64,000 nt of DNA from Pseudomonas parakoreensis (GCF_021602155.1 NZ_BQHY01000006.1:124001-188000); one strand, 5' to 3'; shown: positions 18,271-28,014, numbered from the stretch's first letter. Translations and numbers: made by a program. The notes: a model not told the origin generated them from the sequence alone.

Positions 18271-19161
18271 ATGCTATGGAAAAAAGGCCGACGCAGTGAC
18301 AACGTCGTCGATGCCCGTGGCGATGATAGCGGCGGCGGTGGTGGCATGCGGTTCGGTGGCGGCAAAGGCCTGAGCCTCGGGGCGATCCTGCTGATCGTCG
18401 GCATCGGCTGGATCACCGGCCAGGACCCGCTGCAGATCCTCGGTCAGCTCACCGGGCAAATGACCGAACAATCGGCACCGGCTTCGACGCAAACCCGTCA
18501 GGCGCCACCGGCCAACGACCAGCAGGCCGAATTCGTGCGTTCGATCCTCGGCGATACCGAAGACACCTGGGGCGCGATTTTCCAGCAGGCCGGCCGCCAA
18601 TATAAGGACCCGACGTTGGTGCTGTTCAGCAACCGGGTGAATTCCGCCTGCGGTCTGGCGACCTCGGCGACCGGCCCGTTCTATTGCCCGGCGGATCAGA
18701 AAGTCTATCTGGACATGGCGTTCTTCCAGGAAATGGCCCAGCGCTTCAAGGCTGCCGGCGACTTCGCCCAGGCCTACGTGATCGCGCACGAGGTCGGCCA
18801 CCATGTGCAGACGCTGCTAGGCGTCTCGGCGAAAATTCAGGCAGCCCGGCAACAGGGGCGGCAGATGGAGGGCGATGGCGGTTTGCTGGTGCGTCAGGAA
18901 TTGCAGGCTGACTGCCTGGCCGGCGTCTGGGCCTACCATGCGCAGCAGCGCCTGAACTGGCTGGAACCGGGTGACGTCGAAGAGGCCTTGAACGCGGCCA
19001 ACGCCATCGGTGATGATCGCCTGCAACAACAGGGTCAGGGCCGAGTGGTGCCGGACTCGTTTACCCATGGTACGTCGGCGCAAAGGGTGCGCTGGTTCAA
19101 AACCGGATTCGCCCAGGGCCAGGTCGGCCAGTGCGATACCTTCGCGGCGAAAAACCTGTAA
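18271..19161 (+). CDS. YpfJ/KPN_02809-type neutral zinc metallopeptidase
   Basis: The 296-residue protein has a polar Gly-rich N-terminus, one membrane segment (LSLGAILLIVGIGWITG, about 35-50) and a zinc-peptidase-like domain with HEVGHH and downstream QELQADCLAG. This is the layout of the YpfJ/KPN_02809 family of putative neutral zinc metallopeptidases anchored in the inner membrane. The role is not known to me. The ATG at 18271 follows AGAGGA. The next gene begins immediately after its stop. Confidence 0.88.
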   Translation: MLWKKGRRSDNVVDARGDDSGGGGGMRFGGGKGLSLGAILLIVGIGWITGQDPLQILGQLTGQMTEQSAPASTQTRQAPPANDQQAEFVRSILGDTEDTWGAIFQQAGRQYKDPTLVLFSNRVNSACGLATSATGPFYCPADQKVYLDMAFFQEMAQRFKAAGDFAQAYVIAHEVGHHVQTLLGVSAKIQAARQQGRQMEGDGGLLVRQELQADCLAGVWAYHAQQRLNWLEPGDVEEALNAANAIGDDRLQQQGQGRVVPDSFTHGTSAQRVRWFKTGFAQGQVGQCDTFAAKNL

Positions 19162-20115
19162 ATGCGAAAATGGCTTTTGGCGTTACTGATCATCGGCGGC
19201 AGCGCGCACGCGGCGGGCGTCGATGCCATCAGCTCCGGGCGTCTGCAGTTGAAGGCCGGCGAAATGGCCGTGGGCATCAGCCCCGCACCGGAAAAAATCG
19301 AGCGGGTGCTGATCGTCATTCACGGCCGTCTGCGCAATGCCGAGACCTACCGCAAGAGTGCCGAACACGCCACCGAACTAGCCGGACAAACCGCGCACAC
19401 GCTGGTGATCGCGCCGCAGTTTCTCAATGAAAGCGACGTCGCCCTGTACTCGCTGCCCAACACGTTGCTGCGCTGGAAAGGCAACGAGTGGATGGGCGGC
19501 GGGTTATCCACAGGGCCGAATCCGCTGAGTTCCTACGCCGCGCTGGATGAAATCGTCGCCCGGGTCAGCGACCGCAAGCAGTTTCCGGATGTGAAACAGA
19601 TTGTGATTTTCGGCCATTCCGGTGGCGGCCAAGTGGTGCAGCGTTATGCCCTGCTGGCCAAGGACCAACCGGCGCTGAAGGCCAACGGCATTCGCCTGCG
19701 CTATGTGGTGGCCAATCCGTCGTCGTACGCGTATTTCAACGAACAGCGGCCGGTGGCCTTCGATCACGCACAGTGCCTTGGGTTTAATCGCTGGAAGTAC
19801 GGTCTGAGCGACATGCCGGTGTACGCCGGTGGGCAATCGCCATTGCAGCTTGAAAGCCGTTACATCAAGCGCGAGGTGATTTATCTGCTCGGTCAGCAGG
19901 ACACCGACCCGCGGCATCCGGCGCTGGACAAAAGCTGCGCCGCCGAAGCCCAGGGTGCGTATCGACTGGAACGCGGCAAACTGTTTTTCGGCTACCTGCT
20001 GCGCCGGCACCCGGAAGGGGTGAATCAGCGGCTGGTTGAAGTGCCCGGGGTCGGGCATAACGGCGATGGGATGTTGACGTCGCCGGAGGGGCAGAAAGCG
20101 CTGTTTGATCAATGA
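19162..20115 (+). CDS. Exported alpha/beta-hydrolase
   Basis: The 317-residue protein has a Sec signal peptide (MRKWLLALLIIGGSAHAAG) and an alpha/beta-hydrolase core with the nucleophile elbow GHSGGG (about residue 152) and a late catalytic His in GVGHNGDG. It is probably periplasmic; substrate unknown. It starts directly after the zinc peptidase stop, so the two are likely coexpressed. Confidence 0.8.
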   Translation: MRKWLLALLIIGGSAHAAGVDAISSGRLQLKAGEMAVGISPAPEKIERVLIVIHGRLRNAETYRKSAEHATELAGQTAHTLVIAPQFLNESDVALYSLPNTLLRWKGNEWMGGGLSTGPNPLSSYAALDEIVARVSDRKQFPDVKQIVIFGHSGGGQVVQRYALLAKDQPALKANGIRLRYVVANPSSYAYFNEQRPVAFDHAQCLGFNRWKYGLSDMPVYAGGQSPLQLESRYIKREVIYLLGQQDTDPRHPALDKSCAAEAQGAYRLERGKLFFGYLLRRHPEGVNQRLVEVPGVGHNGDGMLTSPEGQKALFDQ

Positions 20116-20135
20116 TTTTGCAGTGGCCGCTCAGG

Positions 20136-20209
20136 CCTCATCGCGGGCAAGCCCGCTCCCACAGGGGAATGCATTTCAAATGTGGGAGCGGGCTTGCCCG
20201 CGATGGGGC
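20136..20209. repeat. REP palindrome, TGTGGGAGCGGGCTTG class
   Basis: ATCGCGGGCAAGCCCGCTCC and the inverted GTGGGAGCGGGCTTGCCCGC flank a short spacer between convergent genes. Confidence 0.85.
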
Positions 20210-20229
20210 CCTTTCAGGCGCTAAAGAAC

Positions 20230-20823
20230 TCAGGCCAGAAGCATACGCCGCAACTCGACACAATCCTGCGCATGCCAGTCCGTCAGCTCCGGCCACGGGT
20301 TGTCCGGCAGATTCACCAGCACCGTCCGCGCCCCGGCCGCTCGCCCGCAATCCAGATCAAAGCGGTAATCCCCGACCATCACCATCTCGCGCGCCGGCAC
20401 CTTCCAGGCCTCGGCCAGTTTCAGCAACCCGCCGGGATGTGGCTTGGGCGGTGCTTCATCGCGGCCCAGCACATCTTCCACAGCGAAACAGTCGGCCAGG
20501 CCAATCGCTTCGAGCGTCACATGCGCCAGCTCCCGCGCGTTGCGCGTCAGGATGCCCAGGCGATAGCCACGCCCGTGCAGATCGCGCACCAGCTCCACCG
20601 CACCGGCAGCCGGTTTCGAACCCAACGCCAGATCGCGCTCATGCTCCAGCAGCCAGGCATGTTTCGCCGCCGCTTCGTCGGCCGGCAGCGCCGCGAGGTG
20701 GGTGAGAATGTCATCCTCGGGCGGAATCGCCAGCGCCACGCGGATCGCCGCAAAGTCATGCACGGCGACCGTCAGGGTGCCGTCCATGTCGAACACCCAG
20801 TGCTTCACATCGCTCAGGCTCAT
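20230..20823 (-). CDS. HAD-superfamily hydrolase
   Basis: This 197-residue phosphatase-like protein shows HAD motif I (FDMDGTLT, nucleophile Asp), motif II (ILTRN), a conserved Lys region (KPHPGG) and motif IV (MVGDYRFDLD). It resembles phosphoglycolate-phosphatase-like HAD-IA enzymes; the substrate is unknown. Its start overlaps the tesB stop (ATGA), so it is translated after tesB. Confidence 0.88.
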   Translation of the reverse strand: MSLSDVKHWVFDMDGTLTVAVHDFAAIRVALAIPPEDDILTHLAALPADEAAAKHAWLLEHERDLALGSKPAAGAVELVRDLHGRGYRLGILTRNARELAHVTLEAIGLADCFAVEDVLGRDEAPPKPHPGGLLKLAEAWKVPAREMVMVGDYRFDLDCGRAAGARTVLVNLPDNPWPELTDWHAQDCVELRRMLLA

Positions 20824-21689
20824 GCCCAGTCCTTGCGGTGACGAATCAGGCCTTCCTGGGTCACCGACGCCACCAGTTGCCCGGCGCGATTGTACACGCT
20901 GCCACGGGAGAACCCACGGGAATTGCCGGCCCACGGGCTGTCCATCGCATAGAGCAACCAGTCATCGGCGCGCAGATCATTGTGGAACCACAGCGCGTGA
21001 TCGAGGCTGGCGACCTGCATGTCTTTCTGCCAGACCGACTTGCCGTGAGGCAACATCGAAGTGGTCAGCAGACCGAAGTCCGAAGCGTAGGCCAGCAGGT
21101 ATTTGTGCAGCGCCGGAATATCCGCCAGCGCGCCATCAGCACGGAACCACACGTATTTCACCGGATCGGCCGGCTGCGGGTTGTACGGGTCTTTTTCAGT
21201 GACCGGGCGCACTTCGATCGGTTTCGGGCAGAGCAATTTTTCGCGCATGTGCTCGGGAATCAGGTGCGCGCGTTGCTGGGTCAGTTCCAGCTCCGACGGC
21301 AGGTTTTCCGGACCGACCACCACCGGCATCTGGCTCTGGTGCTCGAAGCCTGCTTCGTCGTACTGAAACGACGCGCTGCAGGTAAAAATCGGGTGGCCCT
21401 TCTGGATCGCGGTGACCCGCCGGGTGCTGAAGCTGCCGCCATCACGCACGCGATCCACCGAGTACACGACTGGCAATTTGGCGTCGCCCGGGCGCAGGAA
21501 ATAACCGTGCATCGAATGCACATGGCGCGCCTCTTCAACCGTCTGACTGGCCGCCGACAGCGACTGGCCGAGCACCTGCCCACCGAACAACTGACGGAAA
21601 CCCAGGTCCTGGCTACGGCCACGGAACAGGTTTTCCTCGATCGGCTCCAGGGTCAGCAGGTCGACCAGATCTTCCAACACTTGGCTCAT
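20820..21689 (-). CDS. tesB: Acyl-CoA thioesterase II
   Basis: TesB hydrolyses acyl-CoA to free fatty acid and CoA. The 289 residues form the double hot-dog fold of the family. Recognisable stretches are FRGRSQDLGFRQLFGGQVLG, SLDHALWFHNDLRADDW with the active-site Asp, and the C-terminal VASVTQEGLIR with the catalytic Gln. It forms a two-gene operon with the HAD hydrolase. Confidence 0.95.
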   Translation of the reverse strand: MSQVLEDLVDLLTLEPIEENLFRGRSQDLGFRQLFGGQVLGQSLSAASQTVEEARHVHSMHGYFLRPGDAKLPVVYSVDRVRDGGSFSTRRVTAIQKGHPIFTCSASFQYDEAGFEHQSQMPVVVGPENLPSELELTQQRAHLIPEHMREKLLCPKPIEVRPVTEKDPYNPQPADPVKYVWFRADGALADIPALHKYLLAYASDFGLLTTSMLPHGKSVWQKDMQVASLDHALWFHNDLRADDWLLYAMDSPWAGNSRGFSRGSVYNRAGQLVASVTQEGLIRHRKDWA

Positions 21690-21794
21690 TCAGACTCTCC
21701 TCACACAACGCTATGCCGCGCAGTCTTGGCTGCGGCGGCCCATTCAGGTTCTGGCGCGAGCCATTGTCGCGCCATTGTAAACGTCCGTGTCGGC

Positions 21795-22364
21795 TTAGCC
21801 ATGCAGGGTTTGCAGCCATTGCTCCCTGGTAATCCGGTACAACACATGCCGGCGTAACGGGTGATCGACGGCAATTTTGGGGTGATCGAAATCATCGGCC
21901 GGATCGTGCTGCATGCCAATCGCTTGCATGACTTTCTCCGAGGGCAGATTGCTCTGGGCGGTGAAGGACACGATTTCCTTCAGCGACAACCGGTCAAAGC
22001 CGCAACGCAGAGCGGTCCATGCCGCTTCGCTGGCATAGCCCAGCCCCCAATGCTCGCGGGCCAGGCGCCAGCCGATTTCCACCGCTGGCGTGAACGGGGC
22101 ATCGAAACCGACCACACCCAGACCGGTGAAACCGATGAACTCGCCGCTGTCCTTGCGCTCCAGCGCCCATAATCCGAAGCCGTGTTCGGCAAAATGGCCG
22201 CGCACCCGACCAATGAGCGAAGCACTTTCCAGGCGGCTCAAGGGCTGTGGAAAGTAACGCATGACCTGCGGATCGGCACACATCGCCGCAAATGCCGGCA
22301 AATCCTCGTCCTGCCATTGGCGCATCAGCAATCGCGCACTTTCCAGTTGCAGTATCGGCTCCAT
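21795..22364 (-). CDS. GNAT N-acetyltransferase (RimJ/RimL type)
   Basis: The 189-residue protein has the GNAT fold of the RimJ/RimL branch: the TARLLLR-like start (LESARLLMRQW), EIGWRLAREHWGLGYASEA with the acetyl-CoA loop, and SEKVMQAIGM. It probably acetylates an N-terminal amine, an amino acid or a small molecule. Of two adjacent ATG codons, 22364 is better spaced from GGAGGGG. Confidence 0.88.
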   Translation of the reverse strand: MEPILQLESARLLMRQWQDEDLPAFAAMCADPQVMRYFPQPLSRLESASLIGRVRGHFAEHGFGLWALERKDSGEFIGFTGLGVVGFDAPFTPAVEIGWRLAREHWGLGYASEAAWTALRCGFDRLSLKEIVSFTAQSNLPSEKVMQAIGMQHDPADDFDHPKIAVDHPLRRHVLYRITREQWLQTLHG

Positions 22365-22446
22365 CATGCCCCTCCGTTTCCATGCCGCAAGTCTACATCG
22401 CTGGTAGGATCGTTCACTCTTTCCATCGTTCCTACATGAAGTCGCC

Positions 22447-23367
22447 ATGCCACTGCCGTTGATCTACCACGAAGACTACAGTCCCGAGTTTCCGGCGGAT
22501 CACCGCTTTCCGATGGACAAGTTCCGTTTGCTGCGCGACCACCTGGTCGACAGCGGCCTGACCCGCGACGCCGACCTGCTGCGCCCGGAGATCTGCCCCA
22601 ACGACATCCTCGCTCTGGCCCATGACCGTCGCTATATCGAACGCTACATGAGCGGCGAGTTGTCCCGCGAAGACCAGCGGCGCCTTGGCTTGCCCTGGAA
22701 CGAAGCGCTGGCGCGGCGTACGGTGCGGGCGGTCGGCGGTTCGATTCTGGCGGCAGAGAAAGCCCTGGAGCATGGTCTGGCCTGTCACCTCGCCGGCGGC
22801 ACCCATCACGCCCACTACGATTACCCGGCCGGCTTCTGCATTTTCAATGACCTGGCGATCATCAGCCATTACCTGCTGCAAAGCGGCCGGGTGAACCGGG
22901 TGCTGATTTTTGATTGCGACGTGCATCAGGGTGATGGCACCGCACGCATCCTCCACGACACGCCGGAGGCGATCACCGTTTCCCTGCACTGTGAAAAGAA
23001 TTTTCCTGCCCGCAAGGCCGAAAGCGATTGGGACATTCCGCTGCCCAAAGGCATGGGCGATGGCGACTACCTGAAGGTGGTGGATGACACGCTCAACTAC
23101 CTGCTGCCGCTGTATCAACCGGACCTGGTGCTGTACGACGCCGGGGTCGATGTGCACAAGGACGACGCCCTCGGTTATCTGCAACTGACAGACGAAGGCG
23201 TCGCCGCCCGCGATGAAAGCGTGATGCGCCATTGCCTGGGCCGCGACATCCCGGTGGTTGGCGTGATCGGCGGTGGCTACAGCAAGGATCGCCACGCCCT
23301 CGCCCGCCGCCACGGCATCCTGCATCACAGCGCGCAACGGGTCTGGACGTCACACGGTTGTCACTGA
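22447..23367 (+). CDS. Histone-deacetylase-like amidohydrolase
   Basis: This 306-residue enzyme of the HDAC/acetylpolyamine amidohydrolase superfamily has GGTHHAHYDYPAGFCIFND (catalytic His pair), IFDCDVHQGDGTA (zinc Asp and His), DAGVDVHKDD (second zinc Asp) and GGGYS. All catalytic residues are present. In bacteria such proteins deacetylate acetylated amines, polyamines or lysines. It is divergent from the GNAT acetyltransferase gene. Confidence 0.9.
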   Translation: MPLPLIYHEDYSPEFPADHRFPMDKFRLLRDHLVDSGLTRDADLLRPEICPNDILALAHDRRYIERYMSGELSREDQRRLGLPWNEALARRTVRAVGGSILAAEKALEHGLACHLAGGTHHAHYDYPAGFCIFNDLAIISHYLLQSGRVNRVLIFDCDVHQGDGTARILHDTPEAITVSLHCEKNFPARKAESDWDIPLPKGMGDGDYLKVVDDTLNYLLPLYQPDLVLYDAGVDVHKDDALGYLQLTDEGVAARDESVMRHCLGRDIPVVGVIGGGYSKDRHALARRHGILHHSAQRVWTSHGCH

Positions 23368-23504
23368 GCTGTGCTGCGTTACCCACAATGGCTGTGGAAT
23401 GGCCTGTGGATAACCTGAGCGAAAGGGACTACAGCCCACAGCGAGCATGGCGTACAGCGCGATGATTGTTTTTTGACCAGGCCACCAGATTCACCGTCGA
23501 TCCC

Positions 23505-23593
23505 CCTGTAGGAGCTGCCGCAGGCTGCGATCTTTTGATCTTTGTTTTCTAAGGGCCAAGATCAAAAGATCGCAGCCTGCGGCAGCTCCTACA
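23505..23593. repeat. REP palindrome, GTAGGAGCTGCCG class
   Basis: Facing copies of GTAGGAGCTGCCGCAGGC and its complement around a TGATCTTTG...CAAGATCA spacer. Confidence 0.88.
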
Positions 23594-23647
23594 CGGATCC
23601 CGGCTGTTAGAATGCGCGCCTTATCCCGCCATACCGCAGCGCACGCC

Positions 23648-24892
23648 ATGACCCAGACCTCCGCCCCCCTCCCCGCTCACGTCGTCATCATCGGCGGTGG
23701 CCCCGCCGGCCTGATGGCCGCCGAAGTGCTGAGCCAGGCCGGTGTGCGTGTCGACCTGTACGACGGCATGCCCTCGGTGGGGCGCAAGTTCCTGCTGGCC
23801 GGGGTCGGCGGCATGAACATCACCCATTCCGAACCTTACCCGGCGTTCCTCGCGCGCTACGCCGAACGCGCACCGCAGATCGCGCCGTTGCTGCGCGGCT
23901 TCGACGCCGACGCGTTGTGCCGCTGGATTCATGAGCTGGGCATCGAGACCTTTATCGGCAGCTCCGGCCGGGTGTTCCCCACCGACATGAAAGCCGCACC
24001 ACTGTTGCGCGCCTGGCTCAAGCGTCTGCGCGACAGCGGCGTGGTTGTCCACACCCGCCATCGCTGGCTCGGCTGGGATGAACATGGCGCACTGCGCATC
24101 AGCAGCCCCGACGGCGAAATCACCGTCAAACCCGACGCCACCCTGCTCGCCCTCGGCGGTGGCAGTTGGTCGCGGCTGGGTTCGGATGGCGCGTGGATGC
24201 TGCCCCTGGAGCAAAAAGGTGTAGGACTGGCGCCGTTGCAGCCGAGCAATTGCGGCTTCGAGGTGCAGGGCTGGAGCGAATTGCTTGTCAGCAAATTCGC
24301 CGGAGCACCGCTGAAAAATGTCGCCATCGGTTTGAACGACGATATCCCACGCTTGGGCGAATGCGTGATCACCGCGACCGGGGTTGAAGGCAGCCTGATC
24401 TATGCGCTGTCGGCACCGATTCGCGAGGCGATCAACGCGCAGGGTTCAGCCACGGTGCACATCGATCTGTTGCCCGGCCGGCCTGTGGATAAATTACAGG
24501 CAGCGTTGGGCAAACCGCGCGGCTCGCGCTCGATGGCCAAGCATCTGCACAGTCAGGTCGGGATTGATGGGGTGAAAGCGGCGTTGTTGCGCGAGCTGAG
24601 TGACGCGGCGACCTTTGCCGATCCGGCGCTGCTGGCGCGGGCGATCAAGGCGTTGCCGTTGACCCTGGTGAAAACCCGTCCGCTGGACGAAGCGATCAGC
24701 AGTGCCGGTGGCGTGACGTTCGAGGCGCTGGATGAGCGCTTGATGCTCAAGACCTTGCCGGGAGTGTTTTGCGCGGGGGAGATGCTGGATTGGGAAGCGC
24801 CGACGGGCGGCTATCTGCTGACCGGGTGTTTTGCCAGCGGTCGGGCGGCGGGGTTCGGCTTGCTCGAGTGGCTTCAGCACAAATCCCTGTAG
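23648..24892 (+). CDS. HI0933-like flavoprotein (TIGR03862 type)
   Basis: The 414-residue flavoprotein has the FAD-binding motif VVIIGGGPAGLMAAEVL near the N-terminus, GRKFLLAGVGGMNITHSE, an internal GGGSWSRLGSDG and the C-terminal APTGGYLLTGCFASGRAAG. These are marks of the HI0933/YhiN family. The reaction is not established. The stop codon TAG at 24890-24892 lies inside a REP element, so the C-terminus ends at a repeat boundary. Confidence 0.88.
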   Translation: MTQTSAPLPAHVVIIGGGPAGLMAAEVLSQAGVRVDLYDGMPSVGRKFLLAGVGGMNITHSEPYPAFLARYAERAPQIAPLLRGFDADALCRWIHELGIETFIGSSGRVFPTDMKAAPLLRAWLKRLRDSGVVVHTRHRWLGWDEHGALRISSPDGEITVKPDATLLALGGGSWSRLGSDGAWMLPLEQKGVGLAPLQPSNCGFEVQGWSELLVSKFAGAPLKNVAIGLNDDIPRLGECVITATGVEGSLIYALSAPIREAINAQGSATVHIDLLPGRPVDKLQAALGKPRGSRSMAKHLHSQVGIDGVKAALLRELSDAATFADPALLARAIKALPLTLVKTRPLDEAISSAGGVTFEALDERLMLKTLPGVFCAGEMLDWEAPTGGYLLTGCFASGRAAGFGLLEWLQHKSL

Positions 24893-24977
24893 GAGCTGCC
24901 GAGTGAAACGAGGCTGCGATCTTTTTACCGTTAAAAACAAGATCAAAAGATCGCAGCGTACCGCAGCTCCTACAGGG
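24886..24977. repeat. REP palindrome overlapping a stop codon
   Basis: The left arm CTGTAGGAGCTGCCG is interrupted by an extra GTGAAACG before the GGCTGCGATCTTTT core, and the right arm is normal-length with small changes. Its TAG serves as stop of the flavoprotein gene. Confidence 0.8.
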
Positions 24978-25029
24978 AAATGCATTCCCAATTGACGAGC
25001 GAAGGCGTCCTCACAGACGCCGCGTCACA

Positions 25030-26370
25030 TCAAGGTTTGCGCTTGCGCGGCCCGGTATTGAACACCGGCACTTTACGCACAGGCTTGATCGACGGCTCAG
25101 GTGCCTGAGTTTCGCCACTGTCGACCCACTTGCCCAGATTGCGCTTGCCGCCACCACCGCCGGAGGTCTTCGGTTTTTTCGGCTTCTTCGGCTTCTTGAT
25201 CACCTGACCGCTGGCATCGGTCTCCGGCACACGGTGCTCAGGTTCGAAGTCCGGCTCGTTCTGGCGCTTCAAGGTCTGACGGGTGAGCATCTCGATGGCC
25301 GAGAGCATGTTCACTTCATCGGCACACACCAGCGAGATCGCCTCGCCCGTTGCACCGGCACGGCCGGTACGACCGATGCGATGAATGTAATCCTCGGCCA
25401 CGATCGGCAGGTCGAAGTTGACCACCAGCGGCAAATCTTCGATATCCAGCCCCCGAGCCGCGACGTCGGTCGCCACCAGAATCTGCACTTCACTGAGTTT
25501 GAAACGATCCAGTGCACGCTGACGGGTCGCCTGCGGTTTGTCGCCGTGGATACCGTCGGCGTTCACACCAAGGCCCTGGAGTTTTTCCACCAACGCGTCC
25601 ACGCCGTTGCGGGTCTTGGCAAACACCAGCACCTGCTTCCACTTGTTCTTGCGCATCAGGTGCACGAACAGTTCCGGCTTGCGCTTCTTGTCCACCGTCA
25701 CCACCCACTGTTTGACGGTGTTGGCCGCCACGTTGCGCGGGCTGACTTCGATGGTCAGCGGATCGTTGAGCATCTGCCCGGCCAGCAGGCGAATGTCATC
25801 GGAGAAGGTCGCGGAGAACAGCAGCGTCTGACGCTTCTTCGGCAGCGCGCGATAGATGTTCGCCAGCTCTTCGGAAAAGCCGAGGTCGAGCATGCGATCG
25901 GCTTCGTCGAGTACCAGGGTTTGCAGCTGATTGAATTTCAACGCGTTCTGGCGGAACAGGTCGAGCAGACGGCCCGGAGTCGCCACCAGCAGGTCGACGC
26001 CGCCGCGCAGTTTCATCATCTGCGGGTTGATGCTCACGCCGCCGTACACCGCATAAGTGCGCAACGGCAGGTTTTCCGCGTACTGGCGCACCGATTCGTG
26101 CACCTGCTCGGCCAGTTCGCGGGTCGGCACCAGAATCAGCGCACGCACCGAGTTGGCGGTGACTTTCGGCCCTTCCATGGCCAGCAACTGCAGCAGCGGC
26201 AAGGCGAAACCGGCAGTCTTGCCGGTACCGGTCTGGGCCGCAGCCATCAGGTCGCGACCGGCCAGCACGGCCGGAATGGCTTGCGCCTGGACTGGCGTCG
26301 GGGTCTGGTAGCCGAGCTTCTCAAGGGAGCGCAGCAAGGGTTCGATCAGGCCAAGGGTGGCGAAAGTCAT
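25030..26370 (-). CDS. rhlE: DEAD-box RNA helicase RhlE
   Basis: This ATP-dependent RNA helicase has the full set of DEAD-box motifs: Q motif region PTPVQAQAIP, motif I AAQTGTGKT, PTRELAEQ, DEAD in VLDEADRMLDLGF, SAT, ATDVAARGLDI and HRIGRTGRAG. The C-terminal 60 residues are Lys/Pro/Gly-rich and basic, as expected for RNA-contacting tails of RhlE. The 446-residue length is usual. RhlE takes part in RNA remodelling and ribosome assembly. Confidence 0.93.
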   Translation of the reverse strand: MTFATLGLIEPLLRSLEKLGYQTPTPVQAQAIPAVLAGRDLMAAAQTGTGKTAGFALPLLQLLAMEGPKVTANSVRALILVPTRELAEQVHESVRQYAENLPLRTYAVYGGVSINPQMMKLRGGVDLLVATPGRLLDLFRQNALKFNQLQTLVLDEADRMLDLGFSEELANIYRALPKKRQTLLFSATFSDDIRLLAGQMLNDPLTIEVSPRNVAANTVKQWVVTVDKKRKPELFVHLMRKNKWKQVLVFAKTRNGVDALVEKLQGLGVNADGIHGDKPQATRQRALDRFKLSEVQILVATDVAARGLDIEDLPLVVNFDLPIVAEDYIHRIGRTGRAGATGEAISLVCADEVNMLSAIEMLTRQTLKRQNEPDFEPEHRVPETDASGQVIKKPKKPKKPKTSGGGGGKRNLGKWVDSGETQAPEPSIKPVRKVPVFNTGPRKRKP

Positions 26371-26435
26371 GGGAGTACCGTAGGAAAAATCAGCGCGGTT
26401 GCGCAAAACAAGGGTGCAATGGCGCGCAGTTTACC

Positions 26436-27377
26436 CTAATTCACACGCGGTTCTGCTGGAACGGCGGTCTTCGGCGGCTCCACGACCAGCGGCTGCGCCG
26501 GCCGCCGCCATTGCGGCAGACCGATCAGCACCACGGCACTGATGATCACCAGCATCGCCAGCGCTTCTTCCATACCGATGGTCTCGCCGACAAACACGAT
26601 CCCCAGCAACACCGCCACCGCCGGATTGACGTAGGCATAGCTGGTGGCCGCCGCCGGACGCACGTGTTTGAGCAGGTACATGTAGGAATTGAAGGCGATG
26701 ATCGAGCCGAAGAAGATCAGATACCCCAGGGCCAGCCAGCCTTCCACCGGTGGCAGGGCTTTCAGGTGTTCGCCGCTGACCGCGCTGCCGATCAGCAGGA
26801 CCACGCCGCCCACCAGCATTTCCACGGCACTGGCCATCGCCCCTTGTGGCAGCGGCAGGTGTTTGCTCCACACCGAGCCGAAGGCCCAGGTCGCCGCCGC
26901 GAAAATCAGCAACGCCGCGCCCAGCGGGCTCGATTGCAGATTGGAGCCCATGTTGAGCATGGCGATGCCGATAATTCCCAGCGCCACCCCGGCCCACTCC
27001 AGCCGCGTATTGCGCGCGCCCCAGAAATAGCCGCACAACAACGTAAACAACGGCACGGTCGCCACTGCCAGTGCCGCCACGCCGGACGCCACACCCGTGT
27101 GCTCGGCGACACTGACCGCGCCGTTACCGAAGCTGAGCAACAGAATCCCGATGATCCCCGCCGCTTTCCACTGCACCCAGGTCGGCGCCGGCGCGCCACG
27201 CCAGCGCAGGAAGGCGTACATCAGGCTGCCGGCAATCACGAAGCGCACCCCGCCGAGCATCAGCGGCGGCCAGTATTCGACGCCGAGGCGGATCACCAGA
27301 TAGGTCGATCCCCAAATTACATACAGCGCGAAAAACGCGGCGATCAACGGCAAGGAAAAACGGCGCAAGGCAGGCAT
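26436..27377 (-). CDS. EamA-family transporter, YedA-like
   Basis: The 313-residue inner-membrane protein has ten helices in two EamA repeats, starting with FFALYVIWGSTYLVIRLGVE, the YedA/RhtA-like pattern of metabolite or amino-acid exporters. The ATG at 27377 is chosen; translation upstream would run through a region resembling no protein. It is divergent from an Lrp-type gene, a frequent arrangement in which Lrp-family proteins regulate amino-acid exporters. Confidence 0.85.
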   Translation of the reverse strand: MPALRRFSLPLIAAFFALYVIWGSTYLVIRLGVEYWPPLMLGGVRFVIAGSLMYAFLRWRGAPAPTWVQWKAAGIIGILLLSFGNGAVSVAEHTGVASGVAALAVATVPLFTLLCGYFWGARNTRLEWAGVALGIIGIAMLNMGSNLQSSPLGAALLIFAAATWAFGSVWSKHLPLPQGAMASAVEMLVGGVVLLIGSAVSGEHLKALPPVEGWLALGYLIFFGSIIAFNSYMYLLKHVRPAAATSYAYVNPAVAVLLGIVFVGETIGMEEALAMLVIISAVVLIGLPQWRRPAQPLVVEPPKTAVPAEPRVN

Positions 27378-27540
27378 GGGCAGCTCGACAGTCAAAGGCA
27401 GGGTGAGGATTATTCTAGAAAGGCCCGCGAGCAAAAATAAGTTACAAAACCTGTTTATCGCGCCGGTACACTTTTGAAACAACGGAGATCGACGGGATAA
27501 GCCGTGATTTCGAAAGTCTGGCATTTTCAGGAGTCCGGCC

Positions 27541-27993
27541 TTGGACAAATACGACCGCATGCTGCTCAGCGCCCTGTTGGAAAACGGTCGCGCGTCTTAC
27601 GCCGATCTGGCGCGCAAGGTGAACCTGTCCGCCCCGGCAGTGGCCGAACGGGTGGCCAAGCTTGAGGCGTCCGGCGTGATCACCGGGTACCAGGCGAACA
27701 TCGACCTGTCGAAAATCGGTTTGCCGATCCAGTGCATGATCGAGTTGCGCCTGCACCAGAACGGCAGCCAGAAGGTCTACGATGAACTGGTGAAAATCCC
27801 GCAACTGACCGAGTGCTTCCGTGTGACCGGCGATCCATGCGTGATGATGAAGGGCGCGGTGGGCTCGATGACCGAACTGGAGGAGCTGATCAATCACGTG
27901 GCGAAGTTTGGCTTCAGCAAGACCTCGATTGTGTTGTCCAGCGCAATCGAGAAGCGCGTGCCGCTGAGCCATATAGAAGCCAACGGCAAATAG
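27541..27993 (+). CDS. Lrp/AsnC-family regulator
   Basis: The 150-residue protein has an N-terminal HTH (LLENGRASYADLARKVNLSA, about 12-50) and a C-terminal RAM/AsnC ligand-binding domain. Translation starts at TTG 27541, preceded by CAGGAG at seven bases. It is divergent from the EamA transporter and may control it in response to an amino acid. Confidence 0.9.
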   Translation: MDKYDRMLLSALLENGRASYADLARKVNLSAPAVAERVAKLEASGVITGYQANIDLSKIGLPIQCMIELRLHQNGSQKVYDELVKIPQLTECFRVTGDPCVMMKGAVGSMTELEELINHVAKFGFSKTSIVLSSAIEKRVPLSHIEANGK

Positions 27994-28014
27994 TTCGGGC
28001 CAACCACAAATCCA

